A stretch of DNA of 32,242 nt from a bacterium (GTDB lineage Bacteria > Caldisericota > Caldisericia > Cryosericales > Cryosericaceae), in assembly GCA_021373025.1 (NCBI GenBank), contig JAJFTL010000046.1:1-32242 (forward strand). The letters run 5' to 3'. Under the pieces are notes generated by a model. That model did not search any database and was not told where the DNA came from. It saw only the letters and a list, made by a program, of their open reading frames with translations. This document shows, piece by piece, positions 22,409 to 30,182 of the stretch (positions are counted from its first letter, which is position 1; each line of letters starts with the position of its first letter). The position numbers and the translations under genes are program-made.

Positions 22409-24436
22409 GTGACCGCATCGTGTCGTCTCGAGAGATGCTGTGCCGCGTTGGAAGGGGGAACGGGGTTGAAACATGTTGGTCGTGCTGTGGGGGCGATCCT
22501 GGTCGTCTTTGTGGTGGCCGTTGTCTGGTACGCTGTTGCCGGTGAGGGCGTCGTCACACAGCACCTGTTTACAAACGGTGCAGGCATTGCGGCGGGAACG
22601 GCATGGGTGGGGTCAGACAAGGGGCTCGATGGTGGTCCGGTTACTGCCATTGCCAGGCTTCCCATGAACGGGGCACCTGTCTTTGCGGGGACGAACGAGG
22701 ACGACATCTTTGTTTCAATGGATGAAGGGCACACTTGGTCGTCGGTGAACGCCACTTCGTCCGGCCACTATGTTGCAGGCATTGAGATCGATCCCAGAGC
22801 TGCAGGAAGGATTCTTGGAAAGGCCGTCTATGGTGCGGGGTTCTTTCTCTCGGACGATGGCGGACGGACATGGAAGAACGCGGACCGAGGGCTTGCCAGT
22901 CGGTTGCTGTCGTGCCTCACTGCTCCTGCTGACGCACCTGACGTGCTGTTTGCAGGGACGGAAGATGCGGGGCTCTTCGTATCCCGGGATGGGGGGCGTT
23001 CGTGGCGCCGCACGGGGGGACAAGCTCTTGGCAGCTATGTCACGGCTGTCAATGCGACCAGAGACGGCAAGACGGTGTATGTAGCAACCCAGGAGGCTGG
23101 CCTGTCTGTCTCACGGGATGGCGGAGGCACCTGGACGGCCATTTCCCTTCCCTTTGGGGCGGAACCTGTCGTAACAGGGATCGCGATCCATCCAACGGAC
23201 GAGCTTCGCCTGGCTGTTGCTGTGACGGGGCATGGCATCAGTGTGTCGGCGGATGAAGGATGGTCCTGGACCACCTCGCGTGCAGGATCGCTTCCATCTG
23301 ACTGCAGCGTCCTTCAGTTTCTCGCGGACGGGTCGAGTGGACTGGTGGCCGGTACGCAGTCGGGAGCCCTGTTCTTGTCAGACGACGGCGTCGAGTGGCA
23401 GCCGGCGTTCCAGATTGAGAGTGACGGCTGCGTCTTCGGCTTGATGCAGTCGGGATCGGGGCTGCTGGCAGCCACATCACAGGGTGTCTTTGCGTCGAGT
23501 GATGGACATGCATGGAGTGCCTCGAGCACGGGGATTACGAATGTGACGCTGCGAGATCTGGCGTCGTCGCCGGCCGATGCCAGCATGCTCTTCACAGCGA
23601 CAGACCAGGGAGTTTTCCGCAGTCAGGATGCGGGCGTATCATGGGAAAGCTGCTCCGAGCCAAGGCAGATATTGAGCATTCTTGTCATGCAGGACGGACC
23701 CACCGTCCTCGCCGGGACGTCGAACGGATCTGTGCTGCGGAGCGCCGACGGCCGAGATCACTGGGCTGTGATGACGAGGGGGATCCCCGGGGTTAAGGTG
23801 AGTACTCTCGTATCTCCAGCTTCAGATCCGAAGATCGTGTATGCCGGAACGGACAACGGCTGTGCAGTCTCGACTGATGCAGGCTTGACCTGGGAATCGA
23901 GAAACCTGGGACTCGTGCCAACAGCGTCCGGGGAATCCATGACGCCACGCCTTGAGATCTCGGCCATCTTCCCCTATCCAGACGTGCCGGGAAGGGCAAT
24001 CCTGTCACTGCTTGGTCAGGGGCTCTACGTGACAATCGACGAAGGCCGGCACTGGCAGCCTCTGTCGGCGTCGAGCGACACTCAATGGATCGTCTGTCTT
24101 GCTGGTGATCAGAGAACGGGACGGCTGTATGCTGGGACAGCTGCTAACCGAGTCCTTGTCTCGAGCGATGGCGGCGTAACGTGGTCATCATCGGGCAGTG
24201 GGCTCTCATCCATCCTCTCTGTGCCGGGATCAGTGAACGCGATCGCGGTTGCCGGGGATACCACTGTGTATGTGGGAACGCAGCAGCGGGGTGTGGCCGT
24301 CTCAAAGGACGGGGGTGGTACCTGGCAGCGCCTGAACAGCGGCCTACCTGACCTCTCCATATGTGCCATCGGCATCGCGGGGGACAGCGTGTTTGCCATG
24401 ACGTCGCACCGTCTCGTGCGCCTTCAGACTCAGTAG
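22409..24436 (+). CDS. Membrane-anchored BNR/Asp-box beta-propeller protein, second copy
   Basis: This protein of about 675 aa has one membrane segment near the N-terminus (AVGAILVVFVVAVVWYAV) followed by a long repeat domain. I count about 13 Asp-box-like motifs, for example SDDGGRTW, SRDGGRSW, SRDGGGTW, STDAGLTW, SSDGGVTW and SKDGGGTW, enough for two seven-bladed propellers. The start is uncertain: GTG 22409 has GGAGG 4 nt upstream, while TTG 22466 has AAGGGGG 7 nt upstream and would place the membrane segment right at the N-terminus. It shares layout and repeat style with the protein at 4111-6114 but has no regulon box upstream. It is probably exposed outside the cytoplasm as a binding or scaffold protein. 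Its stop overlaps the convergent HAD gene by 7 nt. Confidence 0.85.
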   Translation: MTASCRLERCCAALEGGTGLKHVGRAVGAILVVFVVAVVWYAVAGEGVVTQHLFTNGAGIAAGTAWVGSDKGLDGGPVTAIARLPMNGAPVFAGTNEDDIFVSMDEGHTWSSVNATSSGHYVAGIEIDPRAAGRILGKAVYGAGFFLSDDGGRTWKNADRGLASRLLSCLTAPADAPDVLFAGTEDAGLFVSRDGGRSWRRTGGQALGSYVTAVNATRDGKTVYVATQEAGLSVSRDGGGTWTAISLPFGAEPVVTGIAIHPTDELRLAVAVTGHGISVSADEGWSWTTSRAGSLPSDCSVLQFLADGSSGLVAGTQSGALFLSDDGVEWQPAFQIESDGCVFGLMQSGSGLLAATSQGVFASSDGHAWSASSTGITNVTLRDLASSPADASMLFTATDQGVFRSQDAGVSWESCSEPRQILSILVMQDGPTVLAGTSNGSVLRSADGRDHWAVMTRGIPGVKVSTLVSPASDPKIVYAGTDNGCAVSTDAGLTWESRNLGLVPTASGESMTPRLEISAIFPYPDVPGRAILSLLGQGLYVTIDEGRHWQPLSASSDTQWIVCLAGDQRTGRLYAGTAANRVLVSSDGGVTWSSSGSGLSSILSVPGSVNAIAVAGDTTVYVGTQQRGVAVSKDGGGTWQRLNSGLPDLSICAIGIAGDSVFAMTSHRLVRLQTQ

Positions 24437-25134
24437 TTTTCCTTTACCCAGCGCTCAAAGCCCAGGGCATCCGAGATGTGGTCGGCGTTTGATGCAGCTA
24501 CGTCTCCAATGGCGCAGTCTGTCACAAGATACGTCTCGAAGCCGACAAGGTGCGCTGAAACGTCCTCAACGCAGTCGTTGCCCACAGCGATTGCCTGGGC
24601 CGGGTCCACGTTCATGAGCGTGGACACATGCTGCCAGTATTCTGGATGCGGCTTGCAGTAACTGCAATTCTCCATCGTGCTGATATAGTCGAACGCACTG
24701 GGACTGAACCCGGCCCAAGCCAGCCTCTTGTAGGTTGCCAACTGTGGGAAGACCGGATTCGTCGTGAGCAGGACGCGGTGTCCTCTTGTGCGCAGGTACA
24801 CAACGCTCCGATAGAGGGGCTCGGAGCGCCATGTGATGTCTCGAACCCTATCAAAGGTTGTAGCATAGAATTCCATGATGCGATCCCAGACGGCCTGCTG
24901 GTCGAGGCCCTGGTACAAGGCCTCGAATTCTCTCCTGAACTTCTCCAGGTTGTTGATGTCGGGGGTGGTGTCAGCTTGCATGCGTGCTGTTGCCGTGATC
25001 ACATTCATGGCAAGCCCCTCGGCCGGAACAAGGCCGTGCAGGGCGCGGGTGAGCTCGCCAAAATAGGTCTGCATGAACTGATGCTCGTCCATGGCCAGCA
25101 ATGTACCATCAAGGTCAAACAGAAATGTCCTCAT
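24430..25134 (-). CDS. HAD-superfamily hydrolase (probable phosphatase)
   Basis: This 234-aa cytoplasmic hydrolase has motif I FDLDGTLLA with nucleophile and acid/base aspartates at the N-terminus, motif II LLTTN, motif III lysine in KPHPEYW and motif IV VGNDCVED. The helical cap lies between motifs I and II (about residues 15-100), as in subfamily I. GAGGAG is 8 nt before ATG 25134, which fixes the start. An extended -10, TGTTATACT, lies at 25177-25169 on the minus strand. It is divergent from mglB, and its first 43 codons plus the upstream region are duplicated at 29170-29433. The substrate is unknown; a sugar phosphate would fit the neighbouring sugar transporter but is not shown. Confidence 0.9.
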   Translation of the reverse strand: MRTFLFDLDGTLLAMDEHQFMQTYFGELTRALHGLVPAEGLAMNVITATARMQADTTPDINNLEKFRREFEALYQGLDQQAVWDRIMEFYATTFDRVRDITWRSEPLYRSVVYLRTRGHRVLLTTNPVFPQLATYKRLAWAGFSPSAFDYISTMENCSYCKPHPEYWQHVSTLMNVDPAQAIAVGNDCVEDVSAHLVGFETYLVTDCAIGDVAASNADHISDALGFERWVKENY

Positions 25135-25271
25135 CCTGAAGGCTCCTCGTATAGCTCGGAATGCGAAAAGTATAACAGCAATGCAATACTCCGTTGTGAT
25201 GAATCCAGAACGCACTTTTCATGCTGCCATCACCGCGACTGCTCAACCTGTTGACTTTTCTATGAAACTCC
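25008..25271. repeat. 264-bp direct repeat, left copy
   Basis: This is identical to 29170-29433 except for four substitutions, with no gaps (constant offset 4162). It covers the first 43 codons of the HAD gene and the intergenic region up to just past the -35 of the mgl promoter. The two copies flank mglBAC. Confidence 0.95.
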
Positions 25272-25278
25272 CTACGAT
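25251..25278 (+). promoter_or_regulatory. Probable promoter of mglBAC
   Basis: TTGACT (25251-25256), a 16-nt spacer and TACGAT (25273-25278) form a candidate promoter. An inverted repeat TACGA-N6-TCGTA (25273-25288) overlaps the -10 and could be a repressor operator. The 264-bp repeat ends between the two promoter elements. Confidence 0.5.
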
Positions 25279-25341
25279 TTGTTTCGTAACGTTAGGAGTG
25301 TTGCGTTCACGGAACCATCAATTTAAAAGGGAGGATTCAGA

Positions 25342-26367
25342 ATGAAGAAGATCGTGCTGTTGTTCCTTGCCGTTGCGGTAACGTTGTCGGTCGTGGGATG
25401 CGCCCCAAAGGCTGTAACCCCGAAAATCGGTGTAGCCATCTACAAGTTTGATGACACGTTCATGTCGTATGTCCGCAACCAAATCCAGGCCGCTGCAGAG
25501 GGCAAGATCGAGCTGTCTGTCCAGGATAGCCAGTACGATCAGCCAAGGCAGAACGACCAGGTTGACCAGTTCCTGGCTGAGGGCTGTACTGCCCTTGCCA
25601 TCAACATGGTTGACCCGTCAGCCGTTTCGGTCATTATTGACAAATGCAAGGCTAAGAATGTTCCGCTTGTGCTGTTCAACCGCGAGCCCGTCGCAGCTGA
25701 CATGGCCGTGTGGGATAAAGTCTACTATGTCGGCGCCAAGGCCCAGCAGTCCGGTACGTACCAGGGCGAGATTGCGGCTGACTACTGGAAGTCTCATCCG
25801 GAAGCCGATCTCAACAAGGATGGTATTATGCAGTACGTCATGCTGATGGGAGATCCTTCCAATACCGATGCGAAGTATCGTACCGAATACTCGATCAAGG
25901 CCGTTGAAGCCGCCGGAATCAAGACTCAGAAGCTTGCTGAAGATACCGCTATGTGGGACCGCGTCAAGGGACAGGAGAAGATGGCTGCCTTCCTGACTGC
26001 GAACGCCGGCAAGATCGAAATGGTCTTCGGCAACAACGATGACATGGCTCTCGGGGCCATTGAAGCTCTGAAGGCTGCCGGCTATTTCACGAACGGCAAA
26101 TACATGCCCGTTGTCGGCGTCGATGCCACCGCGCCCGCTCTTGACGCTCTTGCACAGGGCACTCTTCTGGGAACTGTCCTCAACGACGCTGTCAGGCAGG
26201 GTCAGGCCACCTTTGATCTCGCCTACGCGCTTGCTACTGGCAAAGAAGCCAAGACTGACGTGGCTCCGCTTGCCGATGCTGATGGTAATGTTGATCCAGC
26301 TGGCAAGTACATCTGGGTTCCGTATGTGAAGGTTACGAAAGACAACTACAAGGATTTCGTCAAGTAG
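25342..26367 (+). CDS. mglB: Galactose/glucose-type sugar ABC transporter substrate-binding lipoprotein
   Basis: This 341-aa extracytoplasmic sugar-binding protein has lipobox VVGC with the lipidated cysteine at 20, followed by a periplasmic-binding fold of the MglB/RbsB class. Segments matching MglB include KIGVAIYKFDDTFMSYVRNQ (first sugar-contact strand), INMVDPSAVSVIIDKC, VLFNREP, YVGAKAQQSGTYQGE and FGNNDDMALGAIEALKAAG (second lobe). GGGAGG is about 7 nt before the ATG. It is the first gene of a binding protein-ATPase-permease operon, and the separate lipid anchor fits the membrane transporter next door. Galactose/glucose is the likely substrate class from the MglC similarity, although related proteins bind other hexoses or pentoses. 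Confidence 0.9.
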   Translation: MKKIVLLFLAVAVTLSVVGCAPKAVTPKIGVAIYKFDDTFMSYVRNQIQAAAEGKIELSVQDSQYDQPRQNDQVDQFLAEGCTALAINMVDPSAVSVIIDKCKAKNVPLVLFNREPVAADMAVWDKVYYVGAKAQQSGTYQGEIAADYWKSHPEADLNKDGIMQYVMLMGDPSNTDAKYRTEYSIKAVEAAGIKTQKLAEDTAMWDRVKGQEKMAAFLTANAGKIEMVFGNNDDMALGAIEALKAAGYFTNGKYMPVVGVDATAPALDALAQGTLLGTVLNDAVRQGQATFDLAYALATGKEAKTDVAPLADADGNVDPAGKYIWVPYVKVTKDNYKDFVK

Positions 26368-26413
26368 TAGGCCTGTCTGTAATGTACGGCAACATCTGAC
26401 ACTACTAGAGACG

Positions 26414-26451
26414 GCTGCATGGCGCACCATTCAGGGGGTGCGCCATGCAGC
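26414..26451 (+). other. Perfect 15-bp intercistronic hairpin between mglB and mglA
   Basis: GCTGCATGGCGCACC (26414-26428) pairs perfectly with 26437-26451 across an 8-nt loop. No T-run follows. It probably protects the mglB transcript from 3' decay or partly stops transcription, giving more binding protein than transporter, as in other binding-protein operons. Confidence 0.8.
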
Positions 26452-26474
26452 TACATGCCGGAGGGACTCTCTCG

Positions 26475-27989
26475 ATGAGCGATAATGAATATGTTCTGGA
26501 GATGCGGAACATTTCCAAGCAATTTCCTGGTGTGAAAGCTCTTGACGATGTTACGCTCACGGTTGCTCCGGGAACGGTTCACGCGATCGTAGGCGAGAAT
26601 GGAGCCGGGAAATCCACGCTGATGAAGTGTGTATTTGGCATTTACAGTACAGACAAGGGTGAAGTACTCCTGGACGGTCGGCCCGTATCGTTTGTCAGCA
26701 CCAAACAGGCGCTCGATGCTGGTATCGCCATGATTCAGCAGGAGCTCCTGCCCGTTCCGGAACGGAGCGTCGCGGACAACTTCTGGCTGGGGCGGTATCC
26801 TCAGAAGAACTACGGGATCGTCAAAATCGTCGACGAGAAGAAAATGTATGCCGATTGTAAGGCCGTGCTCGACGATCTCAAGATCGACATTGACCCGGCG
26901 GCCAAGGTGGGAAATCTGTCAGCCTCCAAGATTCAGTTGATGGAAATTGCCCAAGCCGTTTCCTATCATTCCAAGGTCATCATCATGGATGAGCCGACGT
27001 CCTCGCTAACTGAAAATGAGGTTGAGCATTTGTTTACGATCATTCGGAAGCTTCGCGACCAAGGGATCGCAATTGTGTATATCTCTCACCGCATGGAGGA
27101 GATCTTCGAGATCTCCGACGAAGTCACCATCATGCGGGACGGAAGGTGTGTTGGAACCTATCCTACGAAGGAGCTGACGTCTGAATTTGTCATCAGGCAG
27201 ATGGTAGGCCGGACGCTGACGAACTTGTTCCCGCCGCGGGAAAACACGCCGAGTGAGGTCGTCCTCAAGGTGGAGAACCTGACATCAATCTCTGAGCACT
27301 CCTTTAAGGATGTGTCCTTTGAGGTGAGGCGAGGAGAGATTTTTGGCATTGGAGGCCTGGTTGGGGCACAGCGGAGCGAACTGGTGGAGGCTCTCTTTGG
27401 CTTGCGTGGCATCAAGCATGGAACGGTCAGCATTGACGGCAAGAAGGTTGTTATCACGAATCCCATTCAAGCCAAGCATTACAAAATTGCCTTGCTGACC
27501 GAGGAGCGTCGAGCGACGGGAATCTTTCCCGTACTTTCTGTGCTGGACAACACACTCATGGCAAGTATTAGCCGCTATGTGCGCAAGTCCGGGTTGATCG
27601 ATCAGCAGCGGGCCACCACTGATGTTCAGAGGGAGGTCGAGATGTTGAAAGTCAAGACCCCGTCACTCTCAACACAGCTCGAATATCTCTCGGGCGGCAA
27701 TCAGCAGAAGGTGATAGTTGCACGCTGGCTGTTGACGGAACCGGACATCCTGATTCTTGATGAACCGACGCGTGGTATTGATGTCGGTGCCAAGTACGAA
27801 CTCTATTCGATTATCGCTGACCTTGCAAAGAGCGGCAGGACCATCATCATGATTTCCTCTGAAATGCCAGAACTCATCGGAATGTCTGATCGCATCATGG
27901 TGATGTGCGAAGGCAGAGTCACCGGAATCCTTGATGGAAAAGAAGCGACGCAGGAAGCCATTATGACCCTTGCGACGCGGCTTATGTAA
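26475..27989 (+). CDS. mglA: Sugar ABC transporter ATP-binding protein, duplicated domain
   Basis: This 504-aa protein has two fused nucleotide-binding domains, the form typical of Mgl/Rbs/Xyl importers. Domain 1 has Walker A GENGAGKST, signature LSASKIQLMEIAQAV and Walker B IIMDEPTSSLTENEV. Domain 2 has a degenerate Walker A (GGLVGAQRSELVEALFG), signature LSGGNQQKVIVARWL and Walker B LILDEPTRGIDVG, which is normal for this family. ATG 26475 has GGAGGG 9 nt upstream; the frame is open back into the upstream hairpin. It energises sugar uptake with the downstream permease. The mglC start follows 13 nt after its stop. Confidence 0.95.
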   Translation: MSDNEYVLEMRNISKQFPGVKALDDVTLTVAPGTVHAIVGENGAGKSTLMKCVFGIYSTDKGEVLLDGRPVSFVSTKQALDAGIAMIQQELLPVPERSVADNFWLGRYPQKNYGIVKIVDEKKMYADCKAVLDDLKIDIDPAAKVGNLSASKIQLMEIAQAVSYHSKVIIMDEPTSSLTENEVEHLFTIIRKLRDQGIAIVYISHRMEEIFEISDEVTIMRDGRCVGTYPTKELTSEFVIRQMVGRTLTNLFPPRENTPSEVVLKVENLTSISEHSFKDVSFEVRRGEIFGIGGLVGAQRSELVEALFGLRGIKHGTVSIDGKKVVITNPIQAKHYKIALLTEERRATGIFPVLSVLDNTLMASISRYVRKSGLIDQQRATTDVQREVEMLKVKTPSLSTQLEYLSGGNQQKVIVARWLLTEPDILILDEPTRGIDVGAKYELYSIIADLAKSGRTIIMISSEMPELIGMSDRIMVMCEGRVTGILDGKEATQEAIMTLATRLM

Positions 27990-28002
27990 GGGGGAAACGA
28001 AC

Positions 28003-29046
28003 ATGAAGAATTCTGCATCGACGAACTCGAAGAAGCGTTTCAGTGCGCAGTCAATTCGTGAGTTCGCAACGAGAAACGCCATCATCCTGGTCCTGGCGGC
28101 GCTGATTCTCGTCATCGGCATCGTCAAAACTGGCTTCCTGGCGCCCGAGAACCTTATCAACATCATGAGGATATCCTCGGTCCGTCTCATTATTGCGCTC
28201 GGATGCGCTGGAGCTCTCATAACGGGTGGTACCGACCTTTCCGCGGGGCGTACCGTTGGTCTGTCGGCAGTCATTGTGGCATCGCTTGTCCAGCGTCCGG
28301 ACTACGCCCAGAGGATCTTCCCGAACATCGCCACCATGCCGGTCATTCTCCCAATCCTCATCGCTGTCGCCGCCGGACTCCTTGTCGGTTTCATCAACGG
28401 TATGGTTATTGCCTATCTGAAAGTTCCGCCCTTTATCGCGACGCTGGGCATGATGGTCATGGTCTGGGGTGCGGCATCCCTCTATGTTGACCGTCCGCCA
28501 CTGGGCGCACAACCGATCGGCGGACTCCGGGCAGAGTTCACCAACATCGGGACAGGGTCGATTGGATTCGGAAATTTCGGGATTCCGACAATTATCCTTA
28601 TCGCCCTTGTCGTTTTTGCCGTCTATTGGGTTCTGTTAAACAAGACTCAGCTGGGCAAGAACATGTATGCTATTGGTGGAAACATCAACGCAGCCATCGT
28701 TTCAGGTGTCAACGTCAAGAGGAACCTTGTGGCTGTGTACACGATCGCCGGTGCGCTCTACGGCCTTGCCGGGGTCCTCCTTGCAGCCCGGTCGGGTGGC
28801 GCAACAAACAACTACGGCCAGAGCTATGAACTGGACGCCATTGCGGCTGCGGTCATCGGTGGCGTCTCGACGAGCGGTGGCCGAGGAACAGTTGTCGGTG
28901 TTCTCACAGGTGTGCTGATCTTCGAGGTCCTCAACAACGGTCTTGTCGTCATTGGTGTTTCTACCTACTGGCAGCAGGTCATCAAGGGTATCATCATCAT
29001 AGCGGCCGTTGCAGTCGATATTCGCAAGTACAGCGCCAAGAGATAG
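28003..29046 (+). CDS. mglC: Sugar ABC transporter permease, galactoside type
   Basis: This 347-aa integral membrane protein of the RbsC/MglC class has about eight to ten hydrophobic segments. From memory it agrees closely with E. coli MglC over long stretches, such as SSVRLIIALGCAGALITGGTDLSAG, FINGMVIAYLKVPPFIATLG, NKTQLGKNMYAIGGN, SGVNVKRNL, YELDAIAAAVIGGVSTSGGRGTVVG and YWQQVIKGIIIIAAVAVD. AAGGGGG lies about 8 nt before the ATG. It completes the mglBAC operon and is followed by a terminator-like hairpin. The similarity favours galactose/methyl-galactoside uptake over ribose. Confidence 0.92.
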   Translation: MKNSASTNSKKRFSAQSIREFATRNAIILVLAALILVIGIVKTGFLAPENLINIMRISSVRLIIALGCAGALITGGTDLSAGRTVGLSAVIVASLVQRPDYAQRIFPNIATMPVILPILIAVAAGLLVGFINGMVIAYLKVPPFIATLGMMVMVWGAASLYVDRPPLGAQPIGGLRAEFTNIGTGSIGFGNFGIPTIILIALVVFAVYWVLLNKTQLGKNMYAIGGNINAAIVSGVNVKRNLVAVYTIAGALYGLAGVLLAARSGGATNNYGQSYELDAIAAAVIGGVSTSGGRGTVVGVLTGVLIFEVLNNGLVVIGVSTYWQQVIKGIIIIAAVAVDIRKYSAKR

Positions 29047-29060
29047 CCTGCTCGTCGCTT

Positions 29061-29105
29061 GGAAACAGAAGGGGTGCCCGGCTCCTCGTGGCCGGGCACG
29101 TTTCC
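29061..29105 (+). terminator. Terminator-like hairpin after mglC
   Basis: GTGCCCGGC (29074-29082) pairs with GCCGGGCAC (29091-29099), enclosed by GGAAAC/GTTTCC (29061-29066, 29100-29105). Only a short T-run follows, so termination strength is uncertain. Confidence 0.55.
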
Positions 29106-29169
29106 GTTGAACAGCCAGCTGAAAGGTGTGGTTGTACTGATCCACGGCCTGTGAGGGCGCCATCGGCAG

Positions 29170-29296
29170 TGGCAAGCCCCTCGGCCGGAACAAGGCCGTG
29201 CAGGGCGCGGGTGAGCTCGCCAAAATAGGTCTGCATGAACTGATGCTCGTCCATGGCCAGCAATGTACCATCAAGGTCAAACAGAAATGTCCTCAT
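29170..29296 (-). pseudogene. Truncated 5' end of a duplicated HAD hydrolase gene
   Basis: The first 42 codons (MRTFLFDLDGTLLAMDEHQF onward) are the same as those of the HAD gene at 24430-25134. After the repeat boundary at 29170 the frame runs into unrelated sequence. Motifs II-IV are absent, so the product cannot be an active phosphatase. It still has its ribosome site and -10. Confidence 0.9.
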
Positions 29297-29433
29297 CCCG
29301 AAGGCTCCTCGTACAGCTCGGAATGCGAAAAGTATATCAGCAATGCAATACTCCCTTGTGATGAATCCAGAACGCACTTTTCATGCTGCCATCACCGCGA
29401 CTGCTCAACCTGTTGACTTTTCTATGAAACTCC
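29170..29433. repeat. 264-bp direct repeat, right copy
   Basis: This is the second copy of 25008-25271, four substitutions apart. It carries the beginning of the HAD gene, its extended -10 (TGATATACT on the minus strand, 29339-29331) and the -35 of the mgl promoter, but not the -10 beyond. Confidence 0.95.
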
Positions 29434-29572
29434 GTGGCATTACTATCAGAACGTTATGAACAGGTTGATTGCGTAGATTGGGGCGTTTGGGATCACTGTT
29501 GAAATGCGGAGACTGACCTGCACAAGATGGTGAATGGGGTGTACGGTGGTAAGAGCGAGATTGGTGGCATAG

Positions 29573-30003
29573 GTGAAGGAATGTATCATTGGCGTCGATG
29601 CAGGGACAGCGTCTTTTAAGGGATTGCTGGTCGATGCGTTCGGTACGATTATAGCAACAGCTTCAGCCCCGATTCGGCTGTCGAGACCTTGCCCCGGGTG
29701 GGCTGAGGAGAGCCTGGAAGATTGGTGGAAGGCTACTATTCTTGGATACACTTACCGTCGATCGTGATCTCGAGATCCTCGCCATTTCGATATCCGGTCA
29801 GATGCATAGCCTCGTACTGCTCGGCACGGCTTGCTGCCAATGCAGTGAGAAGAGACACCTCGGGTTGGGTGAAGCTGGTCGAGCGATACGAGCCAGATGT
29901 GACACGTGGTCGCGAGTACGCCTCTTGGTTCAAGTTCCTCATCGAGCCCAAGGCATTTGAGCCATCTAAGTGTTCAATGCTTTTTGGGCCATCGTGCTGC
30001 TAG
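29573..30003 (+). pseudogene. Decayed FGGY-family sugar kinase (xylulokinase-like)
   Basis: The frame from GTG 29573 begins KECIIGVDAGTASFKGLLVD, the phosphate-binding N-terminus of FGGY kinases, and continues through SRPCPGWAEESLEDWWKAT. A shift to the frame near 29742 gives ISISGQMHSLVLL, the conserved block near residue 80 of xylulokinases. A further shift near 29830 gives GWVKLVERYEPDVTRGREYASWF, which resembles the C-terminal end of the same family. An intact enzyme needs about 480-510 residues; only about 140 codons are left, so the middle has been deleted and the frame broken at least twice. It lies just behind the right 264-bp repeat, suggesting that a sugar-use cluster was disrupted there. 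The C-terminal match is less certain than the N-terminal one. Confidence 0.75.
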
Positions 30004-30109
30004 AGATTCTGCGGAGTATGAAGTAACTGTGAACCATGGTCGTGATCCGGAAGATGTGGGTAGTACCGCATCAAATGGGGAAGTCAAAACACTCGAACTA
30101 GGTCTGTGC

Positions 30110-30137
30110 TTGACATCATGTGATTTCAGGGTATAGT
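30110..30137 (+). promoter_or_regulatory. Sigma70-type promoter of the FMN-binding lipoprotein gene
   Basis: TTGACA (30110-30115), a 16-nt spacer and TATAGT (30132-30137) form the best vegetative promoter in the window, giving a leader of about 40 nt. Confidence 0.8.
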
Positions 30138-30182
30138 CTGGTTGTTAAACAAGTCACTAACTAGGTGGGGAGGATGATAGGC

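Noticed and set aside
24628-25254. Plus-strand 208-codon ORF opposite the HAD gene, partly repeated at 29198-29416
   Set aside because: Its repetition is explained by the 264-bp duplication, and the real coding frame is the HAD gene on the minus strand.
25284-25296. Single CGTAACGTTAGG resembling half of the regulon box, upstream of mglB
   Set aside because: Only one imperfect half-site, no 11-bp partner, and downstream of the probable -10.
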